Both the position numbers and the translations under genes were made by a program. DNA of 64,000 nt from Pseudonocardia sp. 73-21 (GTDB lineage Bacteria > Actinomycetota > Actinomycetes > Mycobacteriales > Pseudonocardiaceae). Position 1 is the stretch's first letter; every line of letters starts with the position of its first letter. The stretch lies in the NCBI RefSeq assembly GCF_001899645.1, contig NZ_MKVV01000038.1, forward strand, positions 2,085 through 66,084, in the 5' to 3' direction. Below, piece by piece: positions 33,998 through 43,262 of the stretch. The notes beneath the pieces were generated by a model. It saw only the letters and a program-made list of their open reading frames with translations, made no database searches and was not told the DNA's origin.

Positions 33998-35845
33998 GTG
34001 TCGGAGCAGCAGGCAGCGGAGCAGGCGGTAGACCACGCAACGGGCCCCGACGAGGTGGTCGGTATCCCTGCGCAGGACGCGCGGCCCGCCGAGGCCGGCC
34101 ACGAACCGGGACTGCCCCCCGCGGTCCCCGAGGTTCTCACCGACGCCGCGAACCCGGTCCCCGAAGCCGCCGCCGACCCCGCGCCGGCGCCCGTGACCCC
34201 CGCCACCGTGAACCCGGCCGAGGCCGACCCGGTGCCCACCGCGGCCGGGACCGACGAGCCCGCTGCGGCGGTGTCGCCGGCCACGGTGGCGCCCGAAGCG
34301 CCGGCCCCGGCCGTCGATGCCGCTCCGGCCGCCGGGACGACGGCCCCGACGACGCCCGCAACGCCGACGCCCGCGACACTCGCCCCTGCGGCACCCGCCG
34401 GCGCGACACCGGTCCCCGCGGCGCCCGCCCCTGCGGCACCCGCCCCCGCGACTCCGGCTCCGCCCCGGCCTGCTCCCCCGCGTCCGGCCCCGCCCCGCCC
34501 GGGTCCGCCCGCGGTGCCGGCGCCGCCGCCGGCCGCGGCCCGCCCGGCGGCCACCGCGCCCTCCGCGGCGCGCTCCACCGAACCGGCGACGGCCCATCCG
34601 GCTGCACAGCCCTCGCCCGTCGCGGCGGCGAGCGCCGACCCCTCGCGCTGGGGTCGGGTCGACGAGGAGGGCGTGATCTACGTCCGCACCGCCGACGGTG
34701 AACGCGTCGTCGGCTCCTGGCAGGCCGGCGCGCCTGAGGAGGGCCTGGCCCACTTCGCCCGCCGCTTCGACGACATGCTCACCGAGGTGGAGCTGCTGTT
34801 CGCGCGGCTGCTGGCCGGCGGCGGTGAGCCGAAGCAGGCCCTGAGCACGGCGAAGACGCTCCGGGACGGGCTGCCCGAGGCCACCGTCGTCGGCGACCTC
34901 GCCGGCCTCGGTTCCCGGCTCGACGACCTCGTGGCGCACGCCGGGAAGTCGGTGGCCGAGGCCCGTTCCGCCCGCGACGCCCAGCGCGCCGCGGCCGTGG
35001 CCCGCAAGGAGGAGCTGGCCGCCGAGGCCGAGACCCTCTCCGCGGAGGCCACGCAGTGGAAGCAGGCGGGCGACCGCTTCACCGCCATCCTCGACGAGTG
35101 GCGCACCATCCGCGGCATCGACCGCAAGACCGACGAGCTGCTGTGGAAGCGGTTCTCCAAGGCGCGTGAGGCGTTCAACCGGCGCCGGGGCTCGCACTTC
35201 GCCGACCTCGACCGCCAGCGCGCCGGCGCCAAGGACCGCAAGGCGGAGCTCGCCGCGGAGGCGGAGAAGCTCGCCGACTCCGACGACTGGGGCCCCACCG
35301 CCGCCCGCTTCCGCGACCTCATGACGGAGTGGAAGGCCGCGGGCCGCGCCCACAAGGACGCCGACGACGCCCTCTGGCAGCGGTTCCGGGGGGCCCAGGA
35401 CGCGTTCTTCGCGCGCCGGTCGGCCACCTTCGACGAGCGGGACGCCGAGTTCGCCGCCAACGCCGAGGCGAAGAAGGCGCTGCTCGTGGAAGCGGAGAAG
35501 ATCGACACCTCCGACCCGTCCGGCGCCCGCGCGGCCCTGCGCGGCATCCAGGAGCGCTGGGAGGAGATCGGTAAGGTCCCCCGCGACGACATCCGCCCCC
35601 TCGACGCCCGGCTGCGGGCCGTCGAGGAGAAGGTGCGCGAGGCCGCCGACCGCCAGTGGCGTCGCACCGACCCGGAGGCCGAGGCGCGCGTGGCGCAGTT
35701 CAAGGAGCGCGTGGCGCAGTTCGAGGCCCAGGCCGAGAAGGCCCGCGCGGCCGGCAGGACCAAGCGCGCCGAGGAGGCCGAGGCCCAGGCCGCGCAGTGG
35801 CGGGAGTGGGCCGAGACCGCGGAGAAGGCGGTCCAGCACCGCTGA
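33998..35845 (+). CDS. DUF349 family protein with Ala/Pro-rich N-terminal tail
   Basis: A 615-residue cytoplasmic protein. Roughly the first 210 residues are a low-complexity Ala/Pro/Thr tail with repeated APAPATPAPP-like runs. The body carries three DUF349 helical repeats marked by W-rich cores (WGRVDEEG; WKQAGDRFTAILDEWRTI; WKAAGRAHKDADDALWQRFR; IQERWEEIGKVPR) and a long coiled coil up to the end. DUF349 proteins have no clear function. GTG at 33998 with AAGGAGGACGACG upstream. It is divergent from the miaA block; the 214-base gap shows no other feature. Confidence 0.88.
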   Translation: MSEQQAAEQAVDHATGPDEVVGIPAQDARPAEAGHEPGLPPAVPEVLTDAANPVPEAAADPAPAPVTPATVNPAEADPVPTAAGTDEPAAAVSPATVAPEAPAPAVDAAPAAGTTAPTTPATPTPATLAPAAPAGATPVPAAPAPAAPAPATPAPPRPAPPRPAPPRPGPPAVPAPPPAAARPAATAPSAARSTEPATAHPAAQPSPVAAASADPSRWGRVDEEGVIYVRTADGERVVGSWQAGAPEEGLAHFARRFDDMLTEVELLFARLLAGGGEPKQALSTAKTLRDGLPEATVVGDLAGLGSRLDDLVAHAGKSVAEARSARDAQRAAAVARKEELAAEAETLSAEATQWKQAGDRFTAILDEWRTIRGIDRKTDELLWKRFSKAREAFNRRRGSHFADLDRQRAGAKDRKAELAAEAEKLADSDDWGPTAARFRDLMTEWKAAGRAHKDADDALWQRFRGAQDAFFARRSATFDERDAEFAANAEAKKALLVEAEKIDTSDPSGARAALRGIQERWEEIGKVPRDDIRPLDARLRAVEEKVREAADRQWRRTDPEAEARVAQFKERVAQFEAQAEKARAAGRTKRAEEAEAQAAQWREWAETAEKAVQHR

Positions 35846-35913
35846 CAGCCCCATGATCGTGAGCTGGCCGAAAAGCCCACGCGGTCGGGGGTCCGGCCCT
35901 CGTTCTTCGGGCA

Positions 35914-36264
35914 TGTCCACCCGATCCGACGTCACCGTCGCCGCCGACCGGGCCGACTCCGCCGCCGAACGCCTCACGATCAAGCTCCTCAGGGAGGCGG
36001 GCGTCAGCGGCTGGGTGCACGGCAGGCCGTTCGGGCCCTCGGTGATCGACTTCGCGTTCCCCGGCGCCCGGGTGGCCGTCGAGGTCGACGGCTGGGCGTG
36101 GCACATGGACGTCGAACGGTTCAGGGCCGGCCGGCACGAGGGCAACGCTCGTGCGGGCGACGTGGGACCTGCTGAGGTTCACCTGGCACGTCCTCACCCA
36201 CCGCCCGGCCTACGTCATCGGCGAGATCCGGGCCGCCCTCGCCGCCGCCGCGCTCGCGTCGTGA
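35914..36264 (+). pseudogene. DUF559 (endonuclease-like) protein, truncated and frameshifted
   Basis: The plus strand reads SVIDFAFPGARVAVEVDGWAW then HMDVERFRAGRHEGNA in one frame, and LVRATWDLLRFTWHVLTHRP followed by AYVIGEIRAALAAAALAS in the next, ending at 36264. Together this is the C-terminal DUF559 domain (very-short-patch-repair-like fold). The natural N-terminal half of about 170 residues is missing and a single-base shift splits the rest near 36146. It is therefore a remnant. Confidence 0.75.
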
Positions 36265-36290
36265 TCACCGGCTCGGTGGGAGCTGGTGAT
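36264..36290. terminator. convergent hairpin
   Basis: ATCACCGGCTC (36264-36274) pairs with GAGCTGGTGAT (36280-36290), one mismatch, 5-base loop. It lies between the DUF559 remnant and the convergent stop at 36291. No T-tract. Confidence 0.5.
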
Positions 36291-36758
36291 CTAGGGGCGG
36301 CGGAAGGCGATGCGCACCCAGCAGCCCACCAGGACGATCATGGTGAGCACCGTCAGGATCAGGCCGATGCCGGGGCCGGTACCGCCGGAGAGCACGCCGG
36401 TCTGCCGCGACCAGATCGCCCAGATCCCCGTGATGATCGAGATGCCGCAGCCGGCGGCGGCGAGCCAGGCCAGGCCCCACCAGCGGGTGGCCAGCGCCAG
36501 CGCGGACACCACCAGGCCGAAGCCGAGCGAGGTGAAGCTGAACAGGCGGGGCAGCAGGCCGAACACCTCGACGCCCGAGAGCACCTGCCAGCCCAGCGCG
36601 GAACCGGTCCACGGCAGGAACAGGGACCCGATCAGCACGAACATGGCGATCGACACCGTCAGGGCCGTGGTTCCGGGGTCGATCCGCTGCTCCACACGCC
36701 GGGTCACCCCCCTGAGCTCGCGATCGAGCTTCGTGAGCTCCTCAGGCACGTCGCTCAT
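36291..36758 (-). CDS. four-TM membrane protein downstream of miaB
   Basis: A 155-residue protein with an N-terminal cytoplasmic stretch (SDVPEELTKLDRELRGVTRR) and about four membrane segments (ALTVSIAMFVLIGSLFLPW; LFSFTSLGFGLVVSALAL; GLAWLAAAGCGISIITGIWA; GLILTVLTMIVLVGCWV). No known domain. The start ATG overlaps the miaB stop by one base (TGATG), so it is translated with MiaB; the same pair is found in mycobacteria (Rv2732c/Rv2733c, from memory). Function unknown. Confidence 0.82.
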   Translation of the reverse strand: MSDVPEELTKLDRELRGVTRRVEQRIDPGTTALTVSIAMFVLIGSLFLPWTGSALGWQVLSGVEVFGLLPRLFSFTSLGFGLVVSALALATRWWGLAWLAAAGCGISIITGIWAIWSRQTGVLSGGTGPGIGLILTVLTMIVLVGCWVRIAFRRP

Positions 36759-38212
36759 CAGGCTCCACATCCGGTGGTCGGGGCGAGCGGGGCGGGGGCG
36801 CCGAAGCTCGGCAGGCCCAGTCCGGTCGCGGTGGGGGTGGGTCGGTCGTGCGCGTCGCCCGCGCGGGTGCGGCGGTGGCGGAGCACCGGCCCGTCGGCGA
36901 CGAGGTGGTGGGGGGCGCCGTAGCCGATCGCGACCTCGACGACGTCGCCGGGGCGGATCTCCGCGGTACCGGGGGCGAAGTGCACCAGCCGCCCGTCGCG
37001 GGCGCGGCCGGAGAGCCGGTGGGTGGCACTGTCCTTCTTGCCCTCCCCCGCGGCCACGAGCACTTCGACGACCGTGCCCTCGAGCATGCGGTTGGCGTCC
37101 CAGGAGATCTGCTCCTGCAGCGCGACGAGACGCATGTACCGCTCCTGGACGACGGCCTTGGGCAGCTGGTCGGGCAGGGTGGCGGCGGGCGTGCCGGGGC
37201 GCGGCGAGTACTGGAACGTGAACGCGCTGGCGAACTTCGCGGCCGAGACGACGTCGAGCGTGGCCTGGAAGTCCTCCTCCGTCTCGCCGGGGAACCCCAC
37301 GATGATGTCGGTGGTGATCGCGGCGTCGGGCAGCGAGGCGCGCACCTCGTCGATGATCGAGAGGAACCGCGACGAGCGGTAGGAGCGGCGCATGCGGCGC
37401 AGCACGTCGTCGGAGCCGGACTGCAGCGGCATGTGCAGCTGCGGGCACACGTTGGGCGTCTCGGCCATGGCGGCGATGACGTCGGAGGTGAAGTCGCGGG
37501 GGTGCGGCGAGGTGAACCGGACCCGCTCCAGCCCCTCGACCGAACCGCAGGCGCGCAGCAGGTCGGCGAACGCGCCCCGGTCCCCGAAGTCCGCGCCGTA
37601 CGCGTTGACGTTCTGGCCGAGCAGCGTCACCTCGAGCACGCCGTCGGCGGCCAGCGCCTGCACCTCGGCGAGGATGTCACCGGGGCGGCGGTCCTTCTCC
37701 TTGCCCCGCAGGGCCGGGACGATGCAGAACGTGCAGGTGTTGTTGCAGCCCACGGAGATCGACACCCAGCCGGCGTAGGCCGACTCGCGGCGAGCGGGCA
37801 GCGTGGAGGGGAACACCTCGAGGGAGTCCAGGATCTCGACCTGGGCCTCCTCGTTGTGCCGCGCGCGCTCCAGCAGGACGGGCAGCGCGTGCACGTTGTG
37901 GGTGCCGAACACGACGTCCACCCACGGGGCCTTGCGGACGATCTCGCTGCGGTCCTTCTGGGCGAGGCAGCCACCCACGGCGATCTGCATGTCCGGGTGC
38001 TCGCGCTTGACCGGGGCGAGGTGGCTGAGGTTGCCGTAGAGCTTGTTGTCGGCGTTCTCCCGGACCGCGCACGTGTTGAACACCACGACGTCGGCGTGGG
38101 TGTCGGCCGCGGCCCGGACGTAACCGGCCGACTCGAGGAGCCCGGCCATCCGTTCGGAGTCGTGCACGTTCATCTGGCACCCGTAGGTGCGGACGGTGTA
38201 ACTGCGGGCCAC
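36758..38212 (-). CDS. miaB: tRNA-2-methylthio-N6-dimethylallyladenosine synthase
   Basis: A 484-residue radical-SAM methylthiotransferase acting on i6A37 in tRNA. N-terminal UPF0004 domain with cysteines in [17 protein letters not shown] and VGGCLAQKD, which hold one cluster; the radical-SAM cluster is [11 protein letters not shown]; a C-terminal TRAM domain follows. It completes the modification started by MiaA nearby. GTG at 38212, divergent from the TAXI lipoprotein gene with 59 bases between, and no clear ribosome site. Confidence 0.96.
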   Translation of the reverse strand: MARSYTVRTYGCQMNVHDSERMAGLLESAGYVRAAADTHADVVVFNTCAVRENADNKLYGNLSHLAPVKREHPDMQIAVGGCLAQKDRSEIVRKAPWVDVVFGTHNVHALPVLLERARHNEEAQVEILDSLEVFPSTLPARRESAYAGWVSISVGCNNTCTFCIVPALRGKEKDRRPGDILAEVQALAADGVLEVTLLGQNVNAYGADFGDRGAFADLLRACGSVEGLERVRFTSPHPRDFTSDVIAAMAETPNVCPQLHMPLQSGSDDVLRRMRRSYRSSRFLSIIDEVRASLPDAAITTDIIVGFPGETEEDFQATLDVVSAAKFASAFTFQYSPRPGTPAATLPDQLPKAVVQERYMRLVALQEQISWDANRMLEGTVVEVLVAAGEGKKDSATHRLSGRARDGRLVHFAPGTAEIRPGDVVEVAIGYGAPHHLVADGPVLRHRRTRAGDAHDRPTPTATGLGLPSFGAPAPLAPTTGCGA

Positions 38213-38271
38213 CGTCCGAGGGTAGGCCCTGCCGGGTCGACCCCGCGCCCCGGGGACGGCAGGATGCGGCC

Positions 38272-39222
38272 ATGGCCACCCGCCGCGCCGTGCTCCGCGC
38301 CCTCGGCGCCCTCGGGCTGGTCGCGGCGCTCCCGGGGTGCTCGCGGTCCTACCCCGACCTGCGCCTGAAGCTCGCCACCGGCGCGAAGGGCGGCAACTAC
38401 TTCACGCTCGGCACGGCGCTGGCCCGCGCCTGGCAGATCGAGCTCGCCGCCACCACCGAGGTGCTGACGACGGGGGGGTCGCTGGCCAACCTGACCCTGC
38501 TCGCCTCCGGCGGGGCGGACGTGGTGATCAGCCAGGTGGACACGGCGGCCGACCAGCTGCGGCGCACCCCCGACGGCCCGCGCTCGCCACGGGCGCTGTC
38601 GCGGATCTACGACGACGTCGTGCACGTCGTGGTGCCGGCCGGCTCACCGGTGACAGCGCTCGCCGGGCTGCGCGGAGCGCGGGTGTCGGTGGGCGCGAGC
38701 GACTCGGGCGTGCTCGTGATCGCCCAGCGACTGCTGCGCGCGACCGGGATCGACCCGGTCACCGGCATCCGGCCGACGAACCTGGGCATCACCCAGTCGG
38801 TGGCCGCGCTGGAGGCGGGCACGATCGACGCGTTCTTCTGGTCGGGCGGGCTGCCCACCCCGGCCGTGGACGACCTCGCCCGGCGGCTGCCGATCCGGTT
38901 GCTCGACCTCGGCGACATCCAGCAGTCGCTGCGCAAGGTCTACCCCGTCTACACGCCGGGCACGGTCCCGGCCGGCTCCTACACGATCCCCGAACCGATC
39001 CAGACCCTGCTCGTGCGCAACTTCCTGCTGGTCGGCGCAGCCATGACCGACGACGTCGCGCACGCGTTGATCCAGGCCCTCTTCCAGCAGCAGCCCGCGC
39101 TGGCCCAGGCGATCCAGCTGGCGCTGACCATCGACCTGCGGGCGGCCATCGGCACCCAGCCCGTACCCCTGCACCCCGGCGCGGAGGCCTTCTACCGCGA
39201 GGCGAAGAACGCCGACTCCTGA
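38272..39222 (+). CDS. TAXI-family TRAP solute-binding lipoprotein
   Basis: A 316-residue substrate-binding protein. The N-terminus ([20 protein letters not shown]) ends in a lipobox with Cys near residue 22. The mature part has [37 protein letters not shown] and [16 protein letters not shown], typical of the TAXI group, which usually feeds a TRAP permease with glutamate, glutamine or organic acids. No permease (DctM/fused) is in the window. It stands convergent to a sensor kinase, so it may also act as a sensor partner. ATG at 38272. Confidence 0.88.
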   Translation: MATRRAVLRALGALGLVAALPGCSRSYPDLRLKLATGAKGGNYFTLGTALARAWQIELAATTEVLTTGGSLANLTLLASGGADVVISQVDTAADQLRRTPDGPRSPRALSRIYDDVVHVVVPAGSPVTALAGLRGARVSVGASDSGVLVIAQRLLRATGIDPVTGIRPTNLGITQSVAALEAGTIDAFFWSGGLPTPAVDDLARRLPIRLLDLGDIQQSLRKVYPVYTPGTVPAGSYTIPEPIQTLLVRNFLLVGAAMTDDVAHALIQALFQQQPALAQAIQLALTIDLRAAIGTQPVPLHPGAEAFYREAKNADS

Positions 39223-39241
39223 GGGCTGCGGCTTCGCCGCC

Positions 39242-39283
39242 CGTGCGCGGAAATCAGTGCCCTGGCACTGATTTCCGCGCACG
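39242..39283. repeat. stem-loop repeat, family B copy 2
   Basis: A perfect 20-bp inverted repeat (39242-39261 and 39264-39283) with a 2-base loop, 20 bases after the TAXI stop. The arm CGTGCGCGGAAATCAGTGCC is one base different from the copy at 16238. The stop codon of the minus-strand histidine kinase (39254-39256) lies inside it, so the repeat supplies the last residues of that protein. Confidence 0.85.
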
Positions 39284-40705
39284 ACCTGCTGTCTGCTCCC
39301 ACGCAACGCCGTCGCGGTCGGCGTCCCCGTCGGCCGCACGCAACCGGGCCACCACCCGCAGGCCACCACTCTCCGGCAGCTCCAGGCGCAGCTCGCCGCC
39401 CGCCACCTCCGTGGTGCGGGCCGCGATCGCCAGGCCCAGGCCCGATCCCTCGACGTTGCTCTGCTCGGGGCTGCGCCAGAACCGGTGGGTGGCACGTTCC
39501 AGCTCGTCGGGGGCCATGCCGGGGCCGTGGTCGCGCACCGCCACCTCGACGTGGCCGTCGCCGGCGCGGGTGTCGACGTCGATCGTGGTGCCCGGGGGCG
39601 AGAACTTCACCGCGTTGTCGAGCACGGCGTCCAGCACCGTCTCGATCACCCCGGCCGGCCCCAGGGCCCGCAGCGCGGGCGTGCCGGTGCGCTCCAGGCG
39701 CAGCCCGGTGTGCTCGGCCAGCGGGCGCCACGCCTCGATCCGGTCGGCCACCCCCGCGTCGACGTCGACGGTGACGAGCGGGTTGGTGCGCTCGGCCCGG
39801 GCCAGGGCGAGCAGGCCGTCGAGCAGCGTGGACAACCGCTCCGCCTCCTCGAGCGCCGCCACCTGGTCCTCCGTGCCCGACGGGTCGACGTGGCCGTCCA
39901 GGTTGGACAGCCGCAGCCGCAGCGCCGTCAGCGGGTTGCGCAGCTGGTGGCTCGCGTCGGCGACGAACGTGCGCTGGGCCGAGTAGGCCTGGGTGACGGT
40001 CTCGGCCATGCGGTCGAACGACTCCGAGAGCTGGCGCAGCTCGGGCGGCCCGGTGCCGTCGGCCACCGGCTCGGCGTTCGCCCCGGCCAGGACGGCCGCG
40101 GCTACCCGGCCGGTGCCCTCGTCGAGCCGGCGCACGGGGCGCAGGATCCAGCGCACGATCGGCAGCGCCACCAGCACGGCCAGTGCGAGTGCCAGCAGCC
40201 CGGCCGCCGCCACGAGCGACCACACCTTGATCTCGCCGGCACGCAGGTCGTCGGTGGGCGAGACCGTGACCGTCGCGCCCCGCACCTCGCTGTCGACCAG
40301 CACCGGCTCCGCGAGCACCAGCGGCCGGGTGTCCCAGGGGAACCGCAGGTCGTAGGGATCCGAGCGGCGGTTGGCCAGCGCGAGGGCCACCCGGTTGCGG
40401 CCGTCGGCGTCCAGCGTCGGAGCGGGGTCGCGCGAGGAGGCGACCTGCTTGCCGTCGCGGCCGAGCACCGTCACCGCCACTCCGTAGACGGAGTCGTAGC
40501 GCTTCAGCTCGTCGGCGAGCCCAGTCGGGTCGTCGTCGACGAGGGCTCGCTCGGCGAGCGAGGCGTAGTAGACCGTGTCGGTGAGCCGGTCGGTGAACAT
40601 CCGCGACTGGTCGGCCTGCGCGTTGCTCAGCGCGAGCGGGATCCCCAGCCCGGCGGCCAGCAGCCCGACGAGCACCATGATGATCAACAGCAGCCGGCCG
40701 CGCAT
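39254..40705 (-). CDS. sensor histidine kinase
   Basis: A 483-residue membrane kinase. Two membrane segments: GRLLLIIMVLVGLLAAGLGI (N-terminal) and VAAAGLLALALAVLVALPIV, with an extracytoplasmic sensing loop between. Then HAMP, an H-box in ADASHQLRNPLTALRLR (His near residue 245), N-box DAVLDNAVKFSPPG, G1 DHGPGMAPDE and G2 GSGLGLAIA. The last residues (ARKSVPGH) come from the palindrome at 39242-39283. ATG at 40705, two bases after the response-regulator stop; it pairs with that regulator. Confidence 0.93.
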   Translation of the reverse strand: MRGRLLLIIMVLVGLLAAGLGIPLALSNAQADQSRMFTDRLTDTVYYASLAERALVDDDPTGLADELKRYDSVYGVAVTVLGRDGKQVASSRDPAPTLDADGRNRVALALANRRSDPYDLRFPWDTRPLVLAEPVLVDSEVRGATVTVSPTDDLRAGEIKVWSLVAAAGLLALALAVLVALPIVRWILRPVRRLDEGTGRVAAAVLAGANAEPVADGTGPPELRQLSESFDRMAETVTQAYSAQRTFVADASHQLRNPLTALRLRLSNLDGHVDPSGTEDQVAALEEAERLSTLLDGLLALARAERTNPLVTVDVDAGVADRIEAWRPLAEHTGLRLERTGTPALRALGPAGVIETVLDAVLDNAVKFSPPGTTIDVDTRAGDGHVEVAVRDHGPGMAPDELERATHRFWRSPEQSNVEGSGLGLAIAARTTEVAGGELRLELPESGGLRVVARLRAADGDADRDGVAWEQTAGRARKSVPGH

Positions 40706-40707
40706 GA

Positions 40708-41385
40708 TCAGCCGTCCTCGGCCCCGGGCAGACCCAGCCGGTAGCCGACGCCGCGCACGGTCTGCACGAGGTCGGCGCGGCCCAGCTTCGTGCGCAGCGT
40801 GGCCACGTGCACGTCGAGCGTGCGGTTGGCGCCGGCCCAGGTGCGCCCCCACACCTCGGCGACGATCCGGTTGCGGGTGCACACCGCCCCGCCGGAGCTC
40901 GCGAGCATCGCCAGCACCTGGAACTCCTTGCGCGTCAACGACACCGGCTCACCCCCGACGGTGACGGTGTGGCGCTGCAGGTCCACGCTGACGTCGGCGA
41001 CCTGCACGACGTCAGCGGTGGCCGACGGGCCGACCCGGCTGCGCCGGTAGACCGTGTGTACCCGGGCCACGAGCTCACCGATGTCGTAGGGCTTGACGAG
41101 GTAGTCGTCGGCCCCGGAGTGCAGGCCGAGGATGCGGTCGTCGACCTCGCCGCGCGCCGACACCACGATGATCGGCACCTCGCTGACCTCGCGGATCGCG
41201 CGGCAGACGTCGACCCCGTCGATGTCGGGCAGGCCGAGGTCGAGCAGCACCACGTCGACGTCGGCGAGATGGTCCACCGCCCCGCGCCCCACCGACAGCC
41301 GCGTCGTCGTCATGCCGTGCCGGTGCAGCGCCGGCCGCAGCGCCGCCGCGACGCGGTCGTCGTCCTCCACGAGCAGGATGTGCAC
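40708..41385 (-). CDS. OmpR-family response regulator
   Basis: A 225-residue regulator. The receiver has the acidic pair LLVEDDDR, phospho-Asp in [13 protein letters not shown] (near residue 48) and Lys in [10 protein letters not shown]. The winged helix ends [33 protein letters not shown] at 41385 follows GGGGGGATCAG; a reading from 41415 has no site. First gene of the two-gene operon with the kinase and divergent from gluA, so it may control the transporter. Confidence 0.93.
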   Translation of the reverse strand: MHILLVEDDDRVAAALRPALHRHGMTTTRLSVGRGAVDHLADVDVVLLDLGLPDIDGVDVCRAIREVSEVPIIVVSARGEVDDRILGLHSGADDYLVKPYDIGELVARVHTVYRRSRVGPSATADVVQVADVSVDLQRHTVTVGGEPVSLTRKEFQVLAMLASSGGAVCTRNRIVAEVWGRTWAGANRTLDVHVATLRTKLGRADLVQTVRGVGYRLGLPGAEDG

Positions 41386-41411
41386 CTGATCCCCCCGTCC
41401 GTCATCCGATC

Positions 41412-41454
41412 GCAACCCTATGGGTTGCTCAAGACGCTGGACTCGGATATCCGA
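41412..41454. promoter_or_regulatory. palindromes in the response-regulator/gluA divergent region
   Basis: GCAACCC (41412-41418) pairs with GGGTTGC (41422-41428), and TCGGATATCCGA (41443-41454) is a perfect 12-base palindrome. Both lie in the 105-base gap between the regulator and gluA and are candidate binding sites for the regulator or a glutamate-responsive factor. Confidence 0.5.
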
Positions 41455-41490
41455 TCCCGCCTAGCGTCCCGATATGCCCGGAGGCCCCAC

Positions 41491-42249
41491 ATGAGCACGA
41501 AGCCGATGATTCGGATGCCTATGATCCGTATGACAGGCGTCGACAAGCACTTCGGCGACCTCCACGTCCTGCGTGACATCAACCTGGAGGTCGAGGCCGG
41601 TCAGGTCGTGGTCGTGCTGGGCCCGTCGGGATCCGGGAAGTCCACACTGTGCCGGGCCATCAACCGGCTCGAGCCCATCGACAGCGGGGAGATCGCCATC
41701 GACGGCGAGCTGCTCCCCGCCGAGGGCAAGGCCCTGGCCGGGTTGCGGGCCGACGTGGGCATGGTGTTCCAGAGCTTCAACCTCTTCGCCCACAAGACGA
41801 TCCTCGAGAACGTCACCCTCGCCCCGATGAAGGTGCGCGGCACGAAGAAGGCCGACGCCGAGAAGGCCGGGCTCGCCCTGCTGGAGCGCGTCGGCATCGC
41901 CAACCAGAAGGACAAGTACCCCGCCCAGCTCTCGGGCGGGCAGCAGCAGCGCGTCGCGATCGCCCGGGCGCTGGCCATGAAGCCCAAGGTCATGCTGTTC
42001 GACGAGCCCACCTCGGCGCTGGACCCCGAGATGGTCAACGAGGTCCTCGACGTGATGACCACGCTGGCCGCCGACGGCATGACCATGCTCGTGGTCACCC
42101 ACGAGATGGGCTTCGCCCGCCGCGCGGCCAACCGCGTGCTGTTCATGGCCGACGGCGAGATCGTCGAGGACGCCACCCCGGAGACGTTCTTCACCAGCCC
42201 CACGACCGATCGTGCCAAGGACTTCCTCGGCAAGATCCTCACCCACTAG
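41491..42249 (+). CDS. gluA: glutamate-type ABC transporter, ATP-binding protein
   Basis: A 252-residue ATPase of the polar amino acid importer family. Walker [11 protein letters not shown]-loop VFQSFNLF, signature [15 protein letters not shown], Walker B VMLFDEP, D-loop TSALDPE and H-loop VVTHEMG are all present. ATG at 41491 with CGGAGG upstream. First gene of gluABCD and energises uptake of glutamate (or a similar acidic or polar amino acid). Confidence 0.95.
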   Translation: MSTKPMIRMPMIRMTGVDKHFGDLHVLRDINLEVEAGQVVVVLGPSGSGKSTLCRAINRLEPIDSGEIAIDGELLPAEGKALAGLRADVGMVFQSFNLFAHKTILENVTLAPMKVRGTKKADAEKAGLALLERVGIANQKDKYPAQLSGGQQQRVAIARALAMKPKVMLFDEPTSALDPEMVNEVLDVMTTLAADGMTMLVVTHEMGFARRAANRVLFMADGEIVEDATPETFFTSPTTDRAKDFLGKILTH

Positions 42250-42283
42250 CCGCTCCGCCCCGACGGAAGGACCCTGCTCCATC

Positions 42284-43183
42284 ATGCGTCTCTCGCATCT
42301 CGCCCGCACCGGGGTGATCGCCGCCGCCGTGGCGCTCACCGCCACCCTCGCCGCCTGTGGGGAGCAGGCCAGCCTCGGCTCGTCAGGGTCGGCTCCGTCC
42401 GTCGCCCAGGGCGCCACCTTCGAGGCCGGCACGACGATGGCCAAGCTCCAGTCGGCCGGCACGATCCGCGTCGGCACCAAGTTCGACCAGCCGCTGTTCG
42501 GCCTCAAGGGCCTCGACGGCAACCCGGTCGGCTTCGATGTCGAGATCGCCAAGATCGTCGCCGCCAAGCTGGGCATCCCGGCCGACAAGATCACCTACAC
42601 CGAGACGCCGTCGAAGATCCGTGAGGACGTCATCACGAACGACCAGGTCGACATGGTCGTCGCCACCTACACGATCAACGACGCCCGCAAGCAGAAGATC
42701 TCGTTCGCGGGCCCGTACTACGTCGCAGGCCAGGACCTCATGGTCAAGGCCGACAACACCACGATCACCGGTCCGGACTCGCTGAAGACGGCCAAGGCCC
42801 GCGTGTGCTCGGTCAGCGGTTCGACGCCGGCCAAGACGATCGAGAAGTACGTCGACGCGGGCAACATCGTGCTCTTCGACGTCTACTCCAAGTGCGCCGA
42901 TGCGCTCCGCAACGGTCAGGTCGAGGCGGTCACCACCGACAACGTGATCCTGAGCGGGCTGGTGGACTCCAGCCAGGGTGCGTTCAAGCTGGTCGGCAAG
43001 ACCTTCACCAAGGAGCCCTACGGCATCGGCATCAAGAAGGGCGACACGAAGTTCTGCGAGTTCATCGACACGGCCCTCAAGGACTCGGTCACCGACGGCA
43101 GCTACGCGGCCGCGTGGACGGGCTCGGCGGGCAAGGTGCAGGGCGCGGTTCCGGCGCTGCCGCCGGCTGACCCCTGCAGCTGA
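42284..43183 (+). CDS. gluB: glutamate-type ABC transporter, binding lipoprotein
   Basis: A 299-residue SBP of the amino-acid type. Lipobox ALTATLAACGEQ (Cys near residue 25). Mature part: TIRVGTKFDQPLFGLKGLDG, GFDVEIAKIVAAKLGI, RKQKISFAGPYYVAGQDLMV, VEAVTTDNVILSGLV, typical of the family. It is tethered outside the membrane and passes the ligand to GluC/GluD. A very stable palindrome follows its stop, which would keep gluB mRNA abundant relative to the rest. Confidence 0.93.
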   Translation: MRLSHLARTGVIAAAVALTATLAACGEQASLGSSGSAPSVAQGATFEAGTTMAKLQSAGTIRVGTKFDQPLFGLKGLDGNPVGFDVEIAKIVAAKLGIPADKITYTETPSKIREDVITNDQVDMVVATYTINDARKQKISFAGPYYVAGQDLMVKADNTTITGPDSLKTAKARVCSVSGSTPAKTIEKYVDAGNIVLFDVYSKCADALRNGQVEAVTTDNVILSGLVDSSQGAFKLVGKTFTKEPYGIGIKKGDTKFCEFIDTALKDSVTDGSYAAAWTGSAGKVQGAVPALPPADPCS

Positions 43184-43200
43184 TCACCGCACGACCACGA

Positions 43201-43232
43201 CGAGGTGCGCGGCCGTACGGCCGCGCACCTCG
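43201..43232. promoter_or_regulatory. perfect 32-base palindrome between gluB and gluC
   Basis: Two 16-base halves centred on GCCGTACGGC, with no mismatches, lie in the 79-base gap. The RNA would form a 14-16 bp stem. Its likely role is partial termination or 3'-end protection of gluB mRNA, a usual way to make binding protein in excess. No T-tract. Confidence 0.8.
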
Positions 43233-43262
43233 TGTCGTCTCGACCCCCAGTAGGAGTCCAGT

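Noticed and set aside
34200-34640. Repeated Ala/Pro-coding DNA as a repeat element
   Set aside because: Explained by the low-complexity tail of the DUF349 protein, in frame throughout.
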